Shown here piece after piece: positions 43,109 through 52,097 of a stretch of 64,000 nucleotides of DNA. A program made the translations under genes and the position numbers. Source of the stretch: Clostridium estertheticum (lineage in GTDB: Bacteria; Bacillota; Clostridia; Clostridiales; Clostridiaceae); NCBI RefSeq assembly GCF_011065935.2, contig NZ_JAAMNH020000001.1:579001-643000 (forward strand). The letters run 5' to 3'. The notes beneath the pieces are model-generated. The model was not told where the DNA came from and searched no databases. It worked only from the letters and a program-made list of their open reading frames with translations. Position 1 is the stretch's first letter, and every line of letters begins with the position of its first letter.

Positions 43109-44041
43109 ATGGTAAAACCTACTCTTGTTGTTATGGCGGCTGGTATGGGAAGTAGATATGGAGGGTTAAAACAGATTGACCCTGTAGGGCCAAGTGGCGA
43201 AATTATTATTGATTATTCAATACATGACGCTTTAAAGGTTGGTTTCGGAAAGGTTGTATTTATAATTAAAGAAGAAATGTTGGAAGATTTTAAAGATATT
43301 ATTGGTAGAAGAGTAGAAGAGTTAGTTGAAATAGCTTATGTATTTCAAAAGGTAGAAGATGTTCCAGTGGGATTCATCGCCCCCGCGGAGAGAACTAAGC
43401 CTTGGGGAACTGCTCATGCGGTTATGTGTTGCAAAGATGTAGTAAATACACCTTTTCTTGTTATTAATTCCGATGATTTTTATGGTGCTTCAACATTTAA
43501 ATTAATTTATGATTATTTGATCGATATTAAAGATAGCCAAGCCTTTTATGAATATTCTATGGTTGGGTTCAAACTTGAAAATACACTTACAGACAATGGA
43601 CATGTGGCAAGGGGAGTTTGTTCTGTTGATGAATGTGGGTATCTAAATGGTATTAAAGAAAGAACTAGAATTAAAAAATATAAAGATGGGGCTAAGTATA
43701 CTGAAGATGGTGAGAATTGGGTTAAGTTGCCAGAAGGAAGTACTGTATCTATGAATACTTGGGGGTTTACTCCCAGTATATTCGACGAACTAGAAAAAAA
43801 ATTCCCCGAATTTTTAGAGAAAAATAAAAATAATCTGCCGAAAGCTGAATATTTTTTACCAATGGTTATTGATGATTTAATTGCTGAAAATAAGGCCAAA
43901 GTGAAGGTTCTTACTTCCAGTGAACAATGGTATGGAGTTACTTATAAAGAGGATAAGCCAACCATTAAGGCAGCAATAATGCAATTGGTGAATAAAGGTG
44001 TATATCCAATTAATTTATGGGGGTATGGAAATGAAGAATAA
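43109..44041 (+). CDS. Sugar-phosphate nucleotidyltransferase
   Basis: 310-aa Rossmann-fold enzyme with the nucleotide-binding loop MAAGMGSRYGGLKQ and the metal site NSDDF. It should make an NDP-sugar from a sugar-1-phosphate. The next gene encodes an anomeric sugar kinase-like protein and galE lies 2.3 kb downstream, so a UTP:hexose-1-phosphate role is a good inference. It overlaps the kinase gene by 11 bases, meaning tight coupling. GAAGGGAG precedes the ATG. Confidence 0.8.
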   Translation: MVKPTLVVMAAGMGSRYGGLKQIDPVGPSGEIIIDYSIHDALKVGFGKVVFIIKEEMLEDFKDIIGRRVEELVEIAYVFQKVEDVPVGFIAPAERTKPWGTAHAVMCCKDVVNTPFLVINSDDFYGASTFKLIYDYLIDIKDSQAFYEYSMVGFKLENTLTDNGHVARGVCSVDECGYLNGIKERTRIKKYKDGAKYTEDGENWVKLPEGSTVSMNTWGFTPSIFDELEKKFPEFLEKNKNNLPKAEYFLPMVIDDLIAENKAKVKVLTSSEQWYGVTYKEDKPTIKAAIMQLVNKGVYPINLWGYGNEE

Positions 44042-45140
44042 GTATGACCTTGAAGATGTATTAAAGCAATTTGATTTTAAAAGTAAGGTTATGGAGGTAA
44101 AGCCATATGGATTAGGACATATTAATGATACCTATATTGTAAGCTGTGAAAAAGAAAATGGATCATCAATTAGATTTATACTTCAAAGAATTAACACTAG
44201 TATATTTAAAACTCCTCAAAACCTAATGGAAAATATAAAAAATGTAACATCACATTTAAGAGAAAAGATAGTTGCTGAAGGTAGGGATCCAGACAGGGAA
44301 ACTTTAAATCTAATACAAACATTTGATGGAAATGTATTCTATAAAAGTTCAAGTGCCGATTATTGGAGAAGTTATAAATTTATTGAAGGTGCTCAAACCT
44401 ATCAGGTGGTAGAAAATCTGAAACATTTTTATAATGCAGGGAAGGCTTTAGGAAGATTTGAAGAAATGCTTAAGGATTATCCAGCTGATAAATTGTATGA
44501 AATAATACCTGATTTTCATAACACTCAAAAGCGCTATCAAGCTTTTGTAGAGGTAGCCACAAAGGATATTATGAATAGAGGTAAAGATGTACAGGCAGAA
44601 ATAAATTTTGTTTTAGCCCGTGAAAGTGAAGTTTCAGTATTAGTAAATTTGCTTAAGGCTGGTAAATTACCTTTAAGAGTTACCCATAATGATACTAAAT
44701 TTAACAACGTCATGATTGACGATATTACTGGAGAAGGTATATGTGTAATAGATTTAGATACAATAATGCCTGGGTTATCCTTGTATGACTTTGGAGATTC
44801 TATTCGTTCAGGTGCTAATCCAGCAGAAGAAGATGAAAAAGATTTATCAAAGGTTTGTATGGATCTTGAACTTTTTGAACAGTTTACTAAGGGATTTCTA
44901 GAGGGTACGGACAATTCATTAACAGCACTTGAATTAGAGTATTTGCCATTCTCAGCAAAGTTAATGACCTTGGAATGTGGCATAAGATTTCTTACAGATC
45001 ATTTAAATGGAGATACTTATTTTAAGATTCATAGAGAGAATCATAATCTAGATAGGGCGCGAACCCAATTTAAAATGGTTAAGGATATGGAAGAAAAGTT
45101 TGAAAAAATGCAATCCGTAGTAAAAAGACATAGCAAGTAG
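44031..45140 (+). CDS. Anomeric sugar kinase, N-acetylhexosamine 1-kinase (NahK)-like
   Basis: 369-aa phosphotransferase (APH fold). GLGHINDTYIV, FILQRINTSIFK, DPDRETLN and the catalytic VTHNDTKFNNVMID plus IDLDTIMPG match bifidobacterial NahK/LnpB. NahK phosphorylates GlcNAc or GalNAc at C1. The ATG at 44031 is chosen because GGGGG lies seven bases before it; an ATG six bases upstream is too close. It sits inside the end of the nucleotidyltransferase gene. Substrate is inferred; no lacto-N-biose phosphorylase is in the window. Confidence 0.75.
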   Translation: MKNKYDLEDVLKQFDFKSKVMEVKPYGLGHINDTYIVSCEKENGSSIRFILQRINTSIFKTPQNLMENIKNVTSHLREKIVAEGRDPDRETLNLIQTFDGNVFYKSSSADYWRSYKFIEGAQTYQVVENLKHFYNAGKALGRFEEMLKDYPADKLYEIIPDFHNTQKRYQAFVEVATKDIMNRGKDVQAEINFVLARESEVSVLVNLLKAGKLPLRVTHNDTKFNNVMIDDITGEGICVIDLDTIMPGLSLYDFGDSIRSGANPAEEDEKDLSKVCMDLELFEQFTKGFLEGTDNSLTALELEYLPFSAKLMTLECGIRFLTDHLNGDTYFKIHRENHNLDRARTQFKMVKDMEEKFEKMQSVVKRHSK

Positions 45141-45208
45141 TCTATATGCATGTTTTCATAAAAGAAATTGCTTATCATTAAGTATTAGATTCACAAAGGA
45201 GAATTTAT

Positions 45209-46093
45209 ATGGTTTTTGAGAATACTGTTTTACGTGAAGAATTTGTTATAGAGAGTATAGTTACAGTACATTATTTTGAATTCGCTAAGAACTATGTATT
45301 TGAAGGTGAAAAACATAGTTTTTGGGAATTTGTTTATGTAGATAAAGGCGAGTTAGAGATAATGGCGGAGGATAAGGGCTATAAACTGAAGCAGGGTGAA
45401 ATGATTTTTCATAAGCCAAATGAGTTTCACAATCTTTGGGCAAATGGTAAAATAGCTCCTAATATAATAGTTATGACATTTGTATGCGATTCAGAAGCAA
45501 TGAAGTATTTTGAAAATAAATTAATATTAACTGGGGATACAGTTAAGGATTTGTTATCAAAGATAATTAAAGAAGCTTTGATGGCATTTTCAACTCCACT
45601 AAATATTTCGTCAACCACGAAGCTAGATAAAGAGTGCAAGTCGGTTTTTGGATGTGAGCAGTTATTAAAAATATACCTTCAGCAATTACTTATTTATTTA
45701 GTGAGAAAAGGAGAGAATATCCTATCTAATGAAAGACTTTCTTCATTAGTTAGAGAAAGAAGCCATAATGATATGGCGAAGAAGATTATTAATTATCTTA
45801 AGAATAACGTATCTAAGAATATTTCATTTGATGATGTTTGTTTATATAGCAAACTATGTAGTACAAACTTAAAGGCTATGTTCAAAGAACAAATGGGAAT
45901 GGGAGTAATGGAATTTTATAAGACCTTGAAAATTGAGGAAGTTAAAAAATTTATTAGAGAAGAGCAATTCAATTTTACTGAAATTGCTGAAAAGCTAGGA
46001 TACGCTTCTATTCATTACTTATCAAGGCATTTTAAGAAAGCTATGGGAATGACACTATCAGAATATGCTTCTTCTGTTAAGGCTAGAATATAA
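45209..46093 (+). CDS. AraC-family transcriptional regulator
   Basis: 294 residues: an N-terminal cupin-like sensor (HSFWEFVYVDKGELEI, ~30-100) and a C-terminal pair of helix-turn-helix motifs (ISFDDVCLYSKLCSTNLKAM and FTEIAEKLGYASIHYLSRHF). It likely senses a sugar and controls the adjacent nucleotidyltransferase/kinase and galE units. AAAGGAG precedes the ATG, 68 bp after the kinase. Confidence 0.85.
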   Translation: MVFENTVLREEFVIESIVTVHYFEFAKNYVFEGEKHSFWEFVYVDKGELEIMAEDKGYKLKQGEMIFHKPNEFHNLWANGKIAPNIIVMTFVCDSEAMKYFENKLILTGDTVKDLLSKIIKEALMAFSTPLNISSTTKLDKECKSVFGCEQLLKIYLQQLLIYLVRKGENILSNERLSSLVRERSHNDMAKKIINYLKNNVSKNISFDDVCLYSKLCSTNLKAMFKEQMGMGVMEFYKTLKIEEVKKFIREEQFNFTEIAEKLGYASIHYLSRHFKKAMGMTLSEYASSVKARI

Positions 46094-46235
46094 ATAAATT
46101 ATCGCCAACCAAAAGAATTCTCACATTCATAAACAGTTATTATAGTATCCCATCTTTTTTAGTAAGAAAGAACCGAAAATCCAAATTAAAAGACCATTTT
46201 GGTAAATATAAAACTATCTATAAAATGTATTATTT

Positions 46236-46291
46236 TATTATGAGTAAAATAATCGGTGTAGCGTGTGTTACACTAGACATACCAAGGAGGT
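46236..46291 (+). promoter_or_regulatory. Leader hairpin of galE, shared with hutU
   Basis: GGTGTA, an eight-base loop and TACACT form a hairpin preceded by AGTAAAATAATC and followed by ACATACCAAGGAGG. The order and wording match the hutU leader at 133-190. Confidence 0.5.
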
Positions 46292-46301
46292 AGATAGATA
46301 T

Positions 46302-47315
46302 ATGGAAATATTAGTAACTGGCGGAGCTGGATACATTGGAAGTCATACCTGTGTGGAACTTTTAGAGGCTGGCTATGAGGTAATAGTAGTAGATAATCTT
46401 AAAAACAGCAATGAGGAATCACTCAGAAGGGTAAAAGAAATAACAGGGAAGGATTTGAAATTCTACAAAATTGATATGGTTGATAAAGTAGCTTTAGAAG
46501 AGGTATTTAAAGAAAATAATATCCAAGCAGTAATTCATTTTGCGGGATTTAAGGCAGTAGGTGAATCAGTAGCGGAGCCATTAAAATATTATTACAATAA
46601 TATTGTTAGTACCTTAGTTTTAGCTGAAGTGATGAAAAATTACAAGGTTGATAAATTAGTTTTTAGTTCATCAGCTACAGTTTATGGGGACCCAAGAACA
46701 GTTCCAATAACTGAGGATTTTGAGCTAAGTGCAACAAACCCTTATGGGCGTACTAAACTTTTTATAGAAGAAATACTAAGAGATCTGTATATATCTGATA
46801 CGAACTGGAATATTGCTATTCTTAGATATTTTAATCCAGTAGGGGCTCATCCTAGTGGAAGAATTGGAGAAGATCCTAATGGCATACCTAATAATTTAGT
46901 GCCATATATCTCACAGGTAGCAGTAGGAAAGTTAAAGCAATTGAGTATATTTGGGAATGATTATCCTACCACTGATGGAACTGGTGTAAGAGACTATATT
47001 CATGTAGTAGATCTAGCTAAGGGTCATATTAAAGCCTTAGAGAAATTAGTTTCAAAACCAGGGGTAGTAACTTATAATTTAGGCAATGGTAGGGGTTTTA
47101 GTGTTTTAGAAATGGTAGAGGCTTTCGCAAAAGCATCTTCTAAGGAGATCCCATATAAGTTAGTTAACAGAAGACCTGGAGATGTAGCTGAATGCTATGC
47201 AGATAATTCAAAAGCAGAAGAGCAATTGAGCTTTGTAGCAACTAAAACCGTTGAGGACATGTGTGTAGATTCTTGGCGTTGGCAACTCAATAACCCTAAT
47301 GGATATAGTAAATAG
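46302..47315 (+). CDS. galE: UDP-glucose 4-epimerase
   Basis: 337-aa short-chain dehydrogenase. NAD-binding GGAGYIGSH at the start, SSATVYGD and the catalytic pair in NPYGRTKLF; a RYFNPVGAHPSG segment is typical of GalE. It interconverts UDP-Glc/UDP-Gal and often the N-acetyl forms. The ATG at 46302 follows AAGGAGG. With the upstream kinase and nucleotidyltransferase it completes a galactose/HexNAc salvage path. A perfect terminator follows. Confidence 0.93.
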   Translation: MEILVTGGAGYIGSHTCVELLEAGYEVIVVDNLKNSNEESLRRVKEITGKDLKFYKIDMVDKVALEEVFKENNIQAVIHFAGFKAVGESVAEPLKYYYNNIVSTLVLAEVMKNYKVDKLVFSSSATVYGDPRTVPITEDFELSATNPYGRTKLFIEEILRDLYISDTNWNIAILRYFNPVGAHPSGRIGEDPNGIPNNLVPYISQVAVGKLKQLSIFGNDYPTTDGTGVRDYIHVVDLAKGHIKALEKLVSKPGVVTYNLGNGRGFSVLEMVEAFAKASSKEIPYKLVNRRPGDVAECYADNSKAEEQLSFVATKTVEDMCVDSWRWQLNNPNGYSK

Positions 47316-47328
47316 CAAGAACTGGAAT

Positions 47329-47368
47329 GTAAGTAGATTTGTATAAACAAATCTACTTACATTTTTTT
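47329..47368 (+). terminator. Terminator after galE
   Basis: Perfect 14-base arms (GTAAGTAGATTTGT) with a four-base loop and T7. Confidence 0.92.
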
Positions 47369-47401
47369 GTGCATTTAATGTTTTATATACTTTTGCATAT
47401 A

Positions 47402-47551
47402 GAAAGCCAAGAGATGGAAACTAGCAGCGAAAAGGCAATGCTTGCATTTAAAGAGCTCAAATCAAAAAAATGAAAGCACTATAAATGGAGTTTCACAGAT
47501 TGCTAAAAGTATTGGAGTTTTAGTAAAGGAGACTGAAGATATTGGTCAAAT
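47402..47551 (+). pseudogene. Remnant of a methyl-accepting chemotaxis protein
   Basis: One frame reads SQEMETSSEKAMLAFKEL and stops after an A7 run; shifting frame there continues NESTINGVSQIAKSIGVL and VKETEDIGQI before a stop. These heptad-like pieces resemble the cytoplasmic signalling coiled coil of MCPs. No start, membrane region or tip is present. Confidence 0.45.
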
Positions 47552-47792
47552 ATAATTTGAGCTTTTTTAATCATCGAATCTTTGCGAAAGTTTGTTGATA
47601 TTAAAGCAAACATGGGTATAGTAGATCGTATTTGAGTATAAAGGCTAAAATCAATATTGAAAAAATAGGAAAGTAGAGTTATATTATAAATAGTGACTGT
47701 TAGATGATAAACAATATCATAAAAGAAAAAAGATAATTTAACAAAGATTGTCTTTTATAATAAAGTAAAATTTAAGGGAGGCCAATATATAT

Positions 47793-49124
47793 ATGAAAAT
47801 TGCAGTTGTAGGATGTACTCATGCAGGTACAGCAGTTGTAGTAAACGCAAAGGAGCTTTATCCAGATAGTGAAATTACTGTCTATGAAAGGAACGATAAT
47901 GTATCCTTTCTTTCCTGTGGTATAGCTTTAAGTGTGTCAAGTATAGTTAATGAACCAGAAAAACTATTTTATAATTCAGTAGAAAATTTGAGAAACAATG
48001 GAATAAATATGCGAATGAATTATGATGTAACAGATATAGACATAGAAGGGAAAATGATTATAGCCAAAAACTTAAAAAATAATGATATAGTAAAGGAAAA
48101 ATACGATAAAATAGTTCTTACCTTAGGGTCATGGCCAATAGTTCCTAATTTTGAAGGCAAGAATCTTGAAAATATATTACTTTGTAAGAACTATGATCAT
48201 GCCAAGACAATTATAGAAAAATCTAATGAAGCTACGAATGTAGTAGTTATAGGTGCGGGATATATAGGAGTGGAACTAGCTGAAGCTTTTGAAATAAAGG
48301 GTAAGAATATAACATTAATTGATGCAGAAGAGAGAATAATGAGTAAGTACCTTGATAAAGAGTTTACAGATATAGCAGAAGGAGAATTTAGAGACCATGG
48401 AATAAATTTAATTCTAGGGGGAAAAGTTCAAAAATTCGAAGGGGAAGATGGAAAGGTAACTAAAGTGGTTACTGATAAAAATACTATAGAAGCAGACTTA
48501 GTTATACTTTGTATAGGCTTTGTACCAAATACAATGATTGTTAAAGATAAATTAGACACTCTTCCAAATGGAGCTATAATAATAGATGAGTATATGAGAA
48601 CTAGTGCTGAGGGAGTATATGCAGCAGGAGATTGTTGTGTGGTAGAATATAATCCAGCAAAGGATAAGAGATATATACCACTAGCAACAAATGCAGTTAG
48701 AATGGGAACCCTTGTAGCTAAAAATTTACTTGAGCCAACTCTTAAGTACATGGGTACCCAAGGAACCTCAGGAATAAAGATATATGACAAGTGCATTGCG
48801 TCTACTGGCCTTACTGAGGAGGTAGCAAAACGTACTACATCTATGGATATAGGTTCTGTAACTATAAATGAGAATAATAGACCAGAGTTTATGCCAACCT
48901 TTAGTGAAGCTATGTTAAAGCTTGTATATGAAAAAAATACAAGAAGAATACTTGGAGGACAAATAATATCTGAAGAGGACTTGACTCAGCATATGAATAC
49001 CTTATCTGTGGTAATACAAAACAATATGACCATAGAAGAATTGGCAATGACAGATTTCTTCTTCCAGCCGCACTTCAATAAACCATGGAGTTTATTAAAC
49101 ACAGTGGCACTTAAAGCATTATAG
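47793..49124 (+). CDS. nox: NADH oxidase (flavoprotein disulfide reductase family)
   Basis: 443-aa FAD enzyme with the redox Cys42 in FLSCGIAL, NAD-binding VVIGAGYIGVELAEAF and FAD motif GVYAAGDC. The start VVGCTHAGTA and the SCGIAL motif are those of water-forming NADH oxidases; CoA-disulfide reductase is the main alternative. It would remove O2 at the expense of NADH, a second O2-consuming function in this window. GGGAGG precedes the ATG. It is a single-gene unit. Confidence 0.8.
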   Translation: MKIAVVGCTHAGTAVVVNAKELYPDSEITVYERNDNVSFLSCGIALSVSSIVNEPEKLFYNSVENLRNNGINMRMNYDVTDIDIEGKMIIAKNLKNNDIVKEKYDKIVLTLGSWPIVPNFEGKNLENILLCKNYDHAKTIIEKSNEATNVVVIGAGYIGVELAEAFEIKGKNITLIDAEERIMSKYLDKEFTDIAEGEFRDHGINLILGGKVQKFEGEDGKVTKVVTDKNTIEADLVILCIGFVPNTMIVKDKLDTLPNGAIIIDEYMRTSAEGVYAAGDCCVVEYNPAKDKRYIPLATNAVRMGTLVAKNLLEPTLKYMGTQGTSGIKIYDKCIASTGLTEEVAKRTTSMDIGSVTINENNRPEFMPTFSEAMLKLVYEKNTRRILGGQIISEEDLTQHMNTLSVVIQNNMTIEELAMTDFFFQPHFNKPWSLLNTVALKAL

Positions 49125-49436
49125 AAAATAAAAAATTAGAAGTTAAGAAAATACTAGAATAAAAGAAGAATTAATAGTTTGAGTTGGAACTGTTCTTGAC
49201 AGTGAAACGGTGAAAAAATAAAAGAAGCAAGAAAGTGATTTGCGAGATTATTGCAAGTAAAATCTTATCTATATCTATTAGAAAGCACCTAAATTATAGG
49301 TTTGTTTAGTGCAATTATATGCAGTAAGCATATACACTTTCATATTTTTCATATATAATTGTAACTTACTTGGGTTTAAAAGTGGTTAAATATATTTAAA
49401 TGAAAATAAGAAAATGAAACTTAGTGAGGTGTATGT
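49125..49436. other. Intergenic stretch
   Basis: No gene recognised. A short hairpin near 49285-49305 (CACCTAAA/TAGGTTTG region) and a TATAAT-like box around 49350 precede the next gene. Confidence 0.3.
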
Positions 49437-50639
49437 ATGTTAAAAGTTATTGTTGTTGGCGGAGGACCTGCCGGTATTATGGCAGCTATTAGTGCAGCAA
49501 AAAATAGTGAAGTTATATTAATAGAAAGAAATAAAGAAATAGGTACCAAGCTAAAACTTACAGGTGGAGGCAGATGCAATATTACAAATAATAGAGATAT
49601 AGAGGAATTTTTTGATAAAATAGTGAGTAATAAAAAATTCTTATATAGCGCTCTTTATACATTTTCAAATCATCAACTTTTAGAATACTTTAAAGGAAAT
49701 GGATTAGAATATAAAGAAGAGCTTGACCAAAAAATATATACCAAAAGTAATAAGGCCGATGAAGTTATAGAATTATTAAAGAATGATTTAGCAAGAAATA
49801 ACGTTAAGATTATGTATAACAGTAAAGTCCAAGAGTTAATAGTTGAAGATGGAGAAATTAAAGGGGTAGTAACTGACGATGGTAAGCGGATTTTAGGTGA
49901 AAAGGTAATTGTTACAACAGGAGGAAAGAGCTACCCAGATTCAGGTTCAGATGGGTCTATGTTTGAAGTATTAAGGAAGAATGGACACACTATAACTCCT
50001 TTATATGCAGCCTTAATTCCACTAGTTATAAAGGAAGAGTTTGTTAAGAGCCTGCAAGGTGTTGCAATGAAGGATGTTGTAATTTCAGCTAAGATTAAAA
50101 AGAATAGAATAGAGAAGTTTGGTGATATGATATTTACTCATTTTGGAATATCAGGACCAGCGGTGTTAAAGCTTTCATCTTATATAAATAAAGCTTTAGT
50201 AGAGGGAGAAGTAGAAGTTACTTTAGACTTTTTAAGAGATAAATCTAAGGATGAAATATCAGAAATTATGAGGAGTAATCTAAATAAGACTGTACTTAAT
50301 AATTTAAAAGGTATTCTTCCACAAAATTTCTTAAAGGAAATCTTTGATCTGTTAGGACTAACAGAGGTTAAGATTAGTGATTTAAAGAAGGCAGACGAGA
50401 ATAATATAATTGAGTATATGAAGGAAATGAAGCTAACGGCTAGAGAAACACTATCAATTAAAGCAGCTCAAGTAACTTCAGGTGGAGTTAAAGTCAAAGA
50501 AATAAATGCTTCAACTATGGAATCAAAGCTTATAAAAAATCTTTATTTTGCAGGAGAAGTTATAGATATCGATGCTGAAACAGGTGGATACAATCTTCAA
50601 ATGGCGTTTTCTACAGGATACTTAGCGGGAAGTAATTAA
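49437..50639 (+). CDS. HI0933/YhiN-family flavoprotein
   Basis: 400-aa FAD-dependent oxidoreductase: VVGGGPAGIMAAISAA dinucleotide motif, KLKLTGGGRCNITNN signature, and C-terminal AGEVIDIDAETGGYNLQMA. The family is annotated as BaiN/YhiN-like or aminoacetone-oxidase-like; physiological substrate is not established. GAGGTG precedes the ATG. A terminator follows. Confidence 0.88.
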   Translation: MLKVIVVGGGPAGIMAAISAAKNSEVILIERNKEIGTKLKLTGGGRCNITNNRDIEEFFDKIVSNKKFLYSALYTFSNHQLLEYFKGNGLEYKEELDQKIYTKSNKADEVIELLKNDLARNNVKIMYNSKVQELIVEDGEIKGVVTDDGKRILGEKVIVTTGGKSYPDSGSDGSMFEVLRKNGHTITPLYAALIPLVIKEEFVKSLQGVAMKDVVISAKIKKNRIEKFGDMIFTHFGISGPAVLKLSSYINKALVEGEVEVTLDFLRDKSKDEISEIMRSNLNKTVLNNLKGILPQNFLKEIFDLLGLTEVKISDLKKADENNIIEYMKEMKLTARETLSIKAAQVTSGGVKVKEINASTMESKLIKNLYFAGEVIDIDAETGGYNLQMAFSTGYLAGSN

Positions 50640-50676
50640 TCTGCAAAGAAACTAAAGCATAATGGCAATTTATTAT

Positions 50677-50712
50677 AAAGCCATAAGGATTAATTTTCTT
50701 ATGGCTTTTTTA
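50677..50712 (+). terminator. Terminator after the HI0933-type gene
   Basis: AAAGCCATAAG pairs with CTTATGGCTTT around a ten-base loop, followed by T7. Confidence 0.85.
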
Positions 50713-50726
50713 TAGAATGAAAAATA

Positions 50727-50893
50727 TTACTTAATAGGTATATATATGTCAAATTCTCCATTGCTCATAAATCTCTCATCGTATAACTCTAGTTGAGGTC
50801 TACAATCCATTTCATAGCCTGAGGCTGGAATGAACCTTTCAAATATATCATTGAAAAACTCACCTAAATCTTTTATAGCACCTTTATAAGTAT
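50727..50893 (-). pseudogene. C-terminal fragment of a GyrI-like effector-binding domain
   Basis: About 53 minus-strand codons read YKGAIKDLGEFFNDIFERF, then RPQLELYDERF and EFDIYIPIK, ending in a stop. This is the typical C terminus of AraC/GyrI effector-binding domains. No start or DNA-binding part remains. Confidence 0.5.
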
Positions 50894-51035
50894 ATATGTT
50901 ACAAAGTAATAAAAAATTAGATTAAATCTATAAAAGAATTTCCTTAAAGTAAGAGTAGAGACGTTATACGGTAATGAGTAATTGAAGTGTAAAAAAAAAT
51001 ATACCATATTAATGGTAGTAGGAGAAAATTGAGAA
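50894..51035. other. Promoter region of the exporter-like gene
   Basis: Short AT-rich gap. TACCATATTAATGG (51002-51015) is a small dyad before GTAGGAG. No gene is seen here. Confidence 0.3.
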
Positions 51036-52007
51036 ATGCTAAAATTTTTACAATCAAAAACAGTGAAAATAACCTTGGCTGCCACAATAGCAATTGTCAT
51101 ATCCAATTATTTGGGATTAGAATTTGGAGTAACTTCGGGTATAATTGCAATATTAAGTATTCAAGATACGAAGAAAGAAGCACTATTAGTTGGGGGGAGG
51201 AGAATAATCTCATCTGTAGTAGCTATATTTTTATCCTTTATGCTATACATGTTACTTGGAAATAATCCTATGGTATTTGGACTATTTTTACTTGTATTTA
51301 TACCAATAACAAATGTATTAAAAATAAGCGAGGGAATGGTTATTGGAGCAGTATTATCAACACATCTTTTAATAAGTACAAATATTAATATTTCTTTTAT
51401 TATAAATGAAGTAGGCTTAACTATAATAGGTATTGGGGTTGCAATGATATTTAATTTATATACAGCATCACTAGAGGAGAGTTTTAAAAAAAATAAAGAG
51501 AAGATAGAAGAACAATATAGATTAATATTATCAGATATGGCAATAAGTTTACTTACCCAAGCCGTACCAATTTATGAGCAAGAAGTAATTTTGAGTATAG
51601 AACAATTAATTAAAAATACTAAATTGATGACACAAATAATAAATAATAATAATTTATTTAAGTACAATAATTACTATGAAAGTTATATAGATATGAGAAT
51701 GACACAATTAGATGCTATAAAAAGAATGAAAAGACATTTTTTAAGGTTTTATATGACCTATGAACAAACTAGAACATTATCAGAATTTACTGATAATGTT
51801 GCAATTAATATTCATGAAGATAATGATTGTATTGAACTTATAAGTAAACTAACTTTGCTTAGGAAAGATTATAAAATGATGGAATTACCAAAGAACAGGA
51901 ATGAATTTGAAAATAGGGCATTGTTGTTTCAATTTTTAAATGATTTAGAAGATTTTTTAATTATTAAAAAAGAATTCAAAGAATCCTATCCAGGTTTATA
52001 TATATAA
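51036..52007 (+). CDS. Aromatic acid exporter family (FUSC/DUF939-like) membrane protein
   Basis: 323 residues: four to six N-terminal helices (residues ~8-150, with TSGIIAILSIQDTKKEAL and GGRRIISSVVAIFLSF) followed by a long helical cytoplasmic domain. This layout and the GxxxAILSxQxTKK pattern match the ArAE_1 family, often called aromatic acid exporters, whose real substrates are mostly unknown. GTAGGAG precedes the ATG. Confidence 0.8.
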   Translation: MLKFLQSKTVKITLAATIAIVISNYLGLEFGVTSGIIAILSIQDTKKEALLVGGRRIISSVVAIFLSFMLYMLLGNNPMVFGLFLLVFIPITNVLKISEGMVIGAVLSTHLLISTNINISFIINEVGLTIIGIGVAMIFNLYTASLEESFKKNKEKIEEQYRLILSDMAISLLTQAVPIYEQEVILSIEQLIKNTKLMTQIINNNNLFKYNNYYESYIDMRMTQLDAIKRMKRHFLRFYMTYEQTRTLSEFTDNVAINIHEDNDCIELISKLTLLRKDYKMMELPKNRNEFENRALLFQFLNDLEDFLIIKKEFKESYPGLYI

Positions 52008-52097
52008 AAAATAATGAATAACTTGGAGGAATGCTCATTATTGTGTAGAACATAGAATATATACTAAGTTTTATTTATTAAATGGAGGCGATTATAA

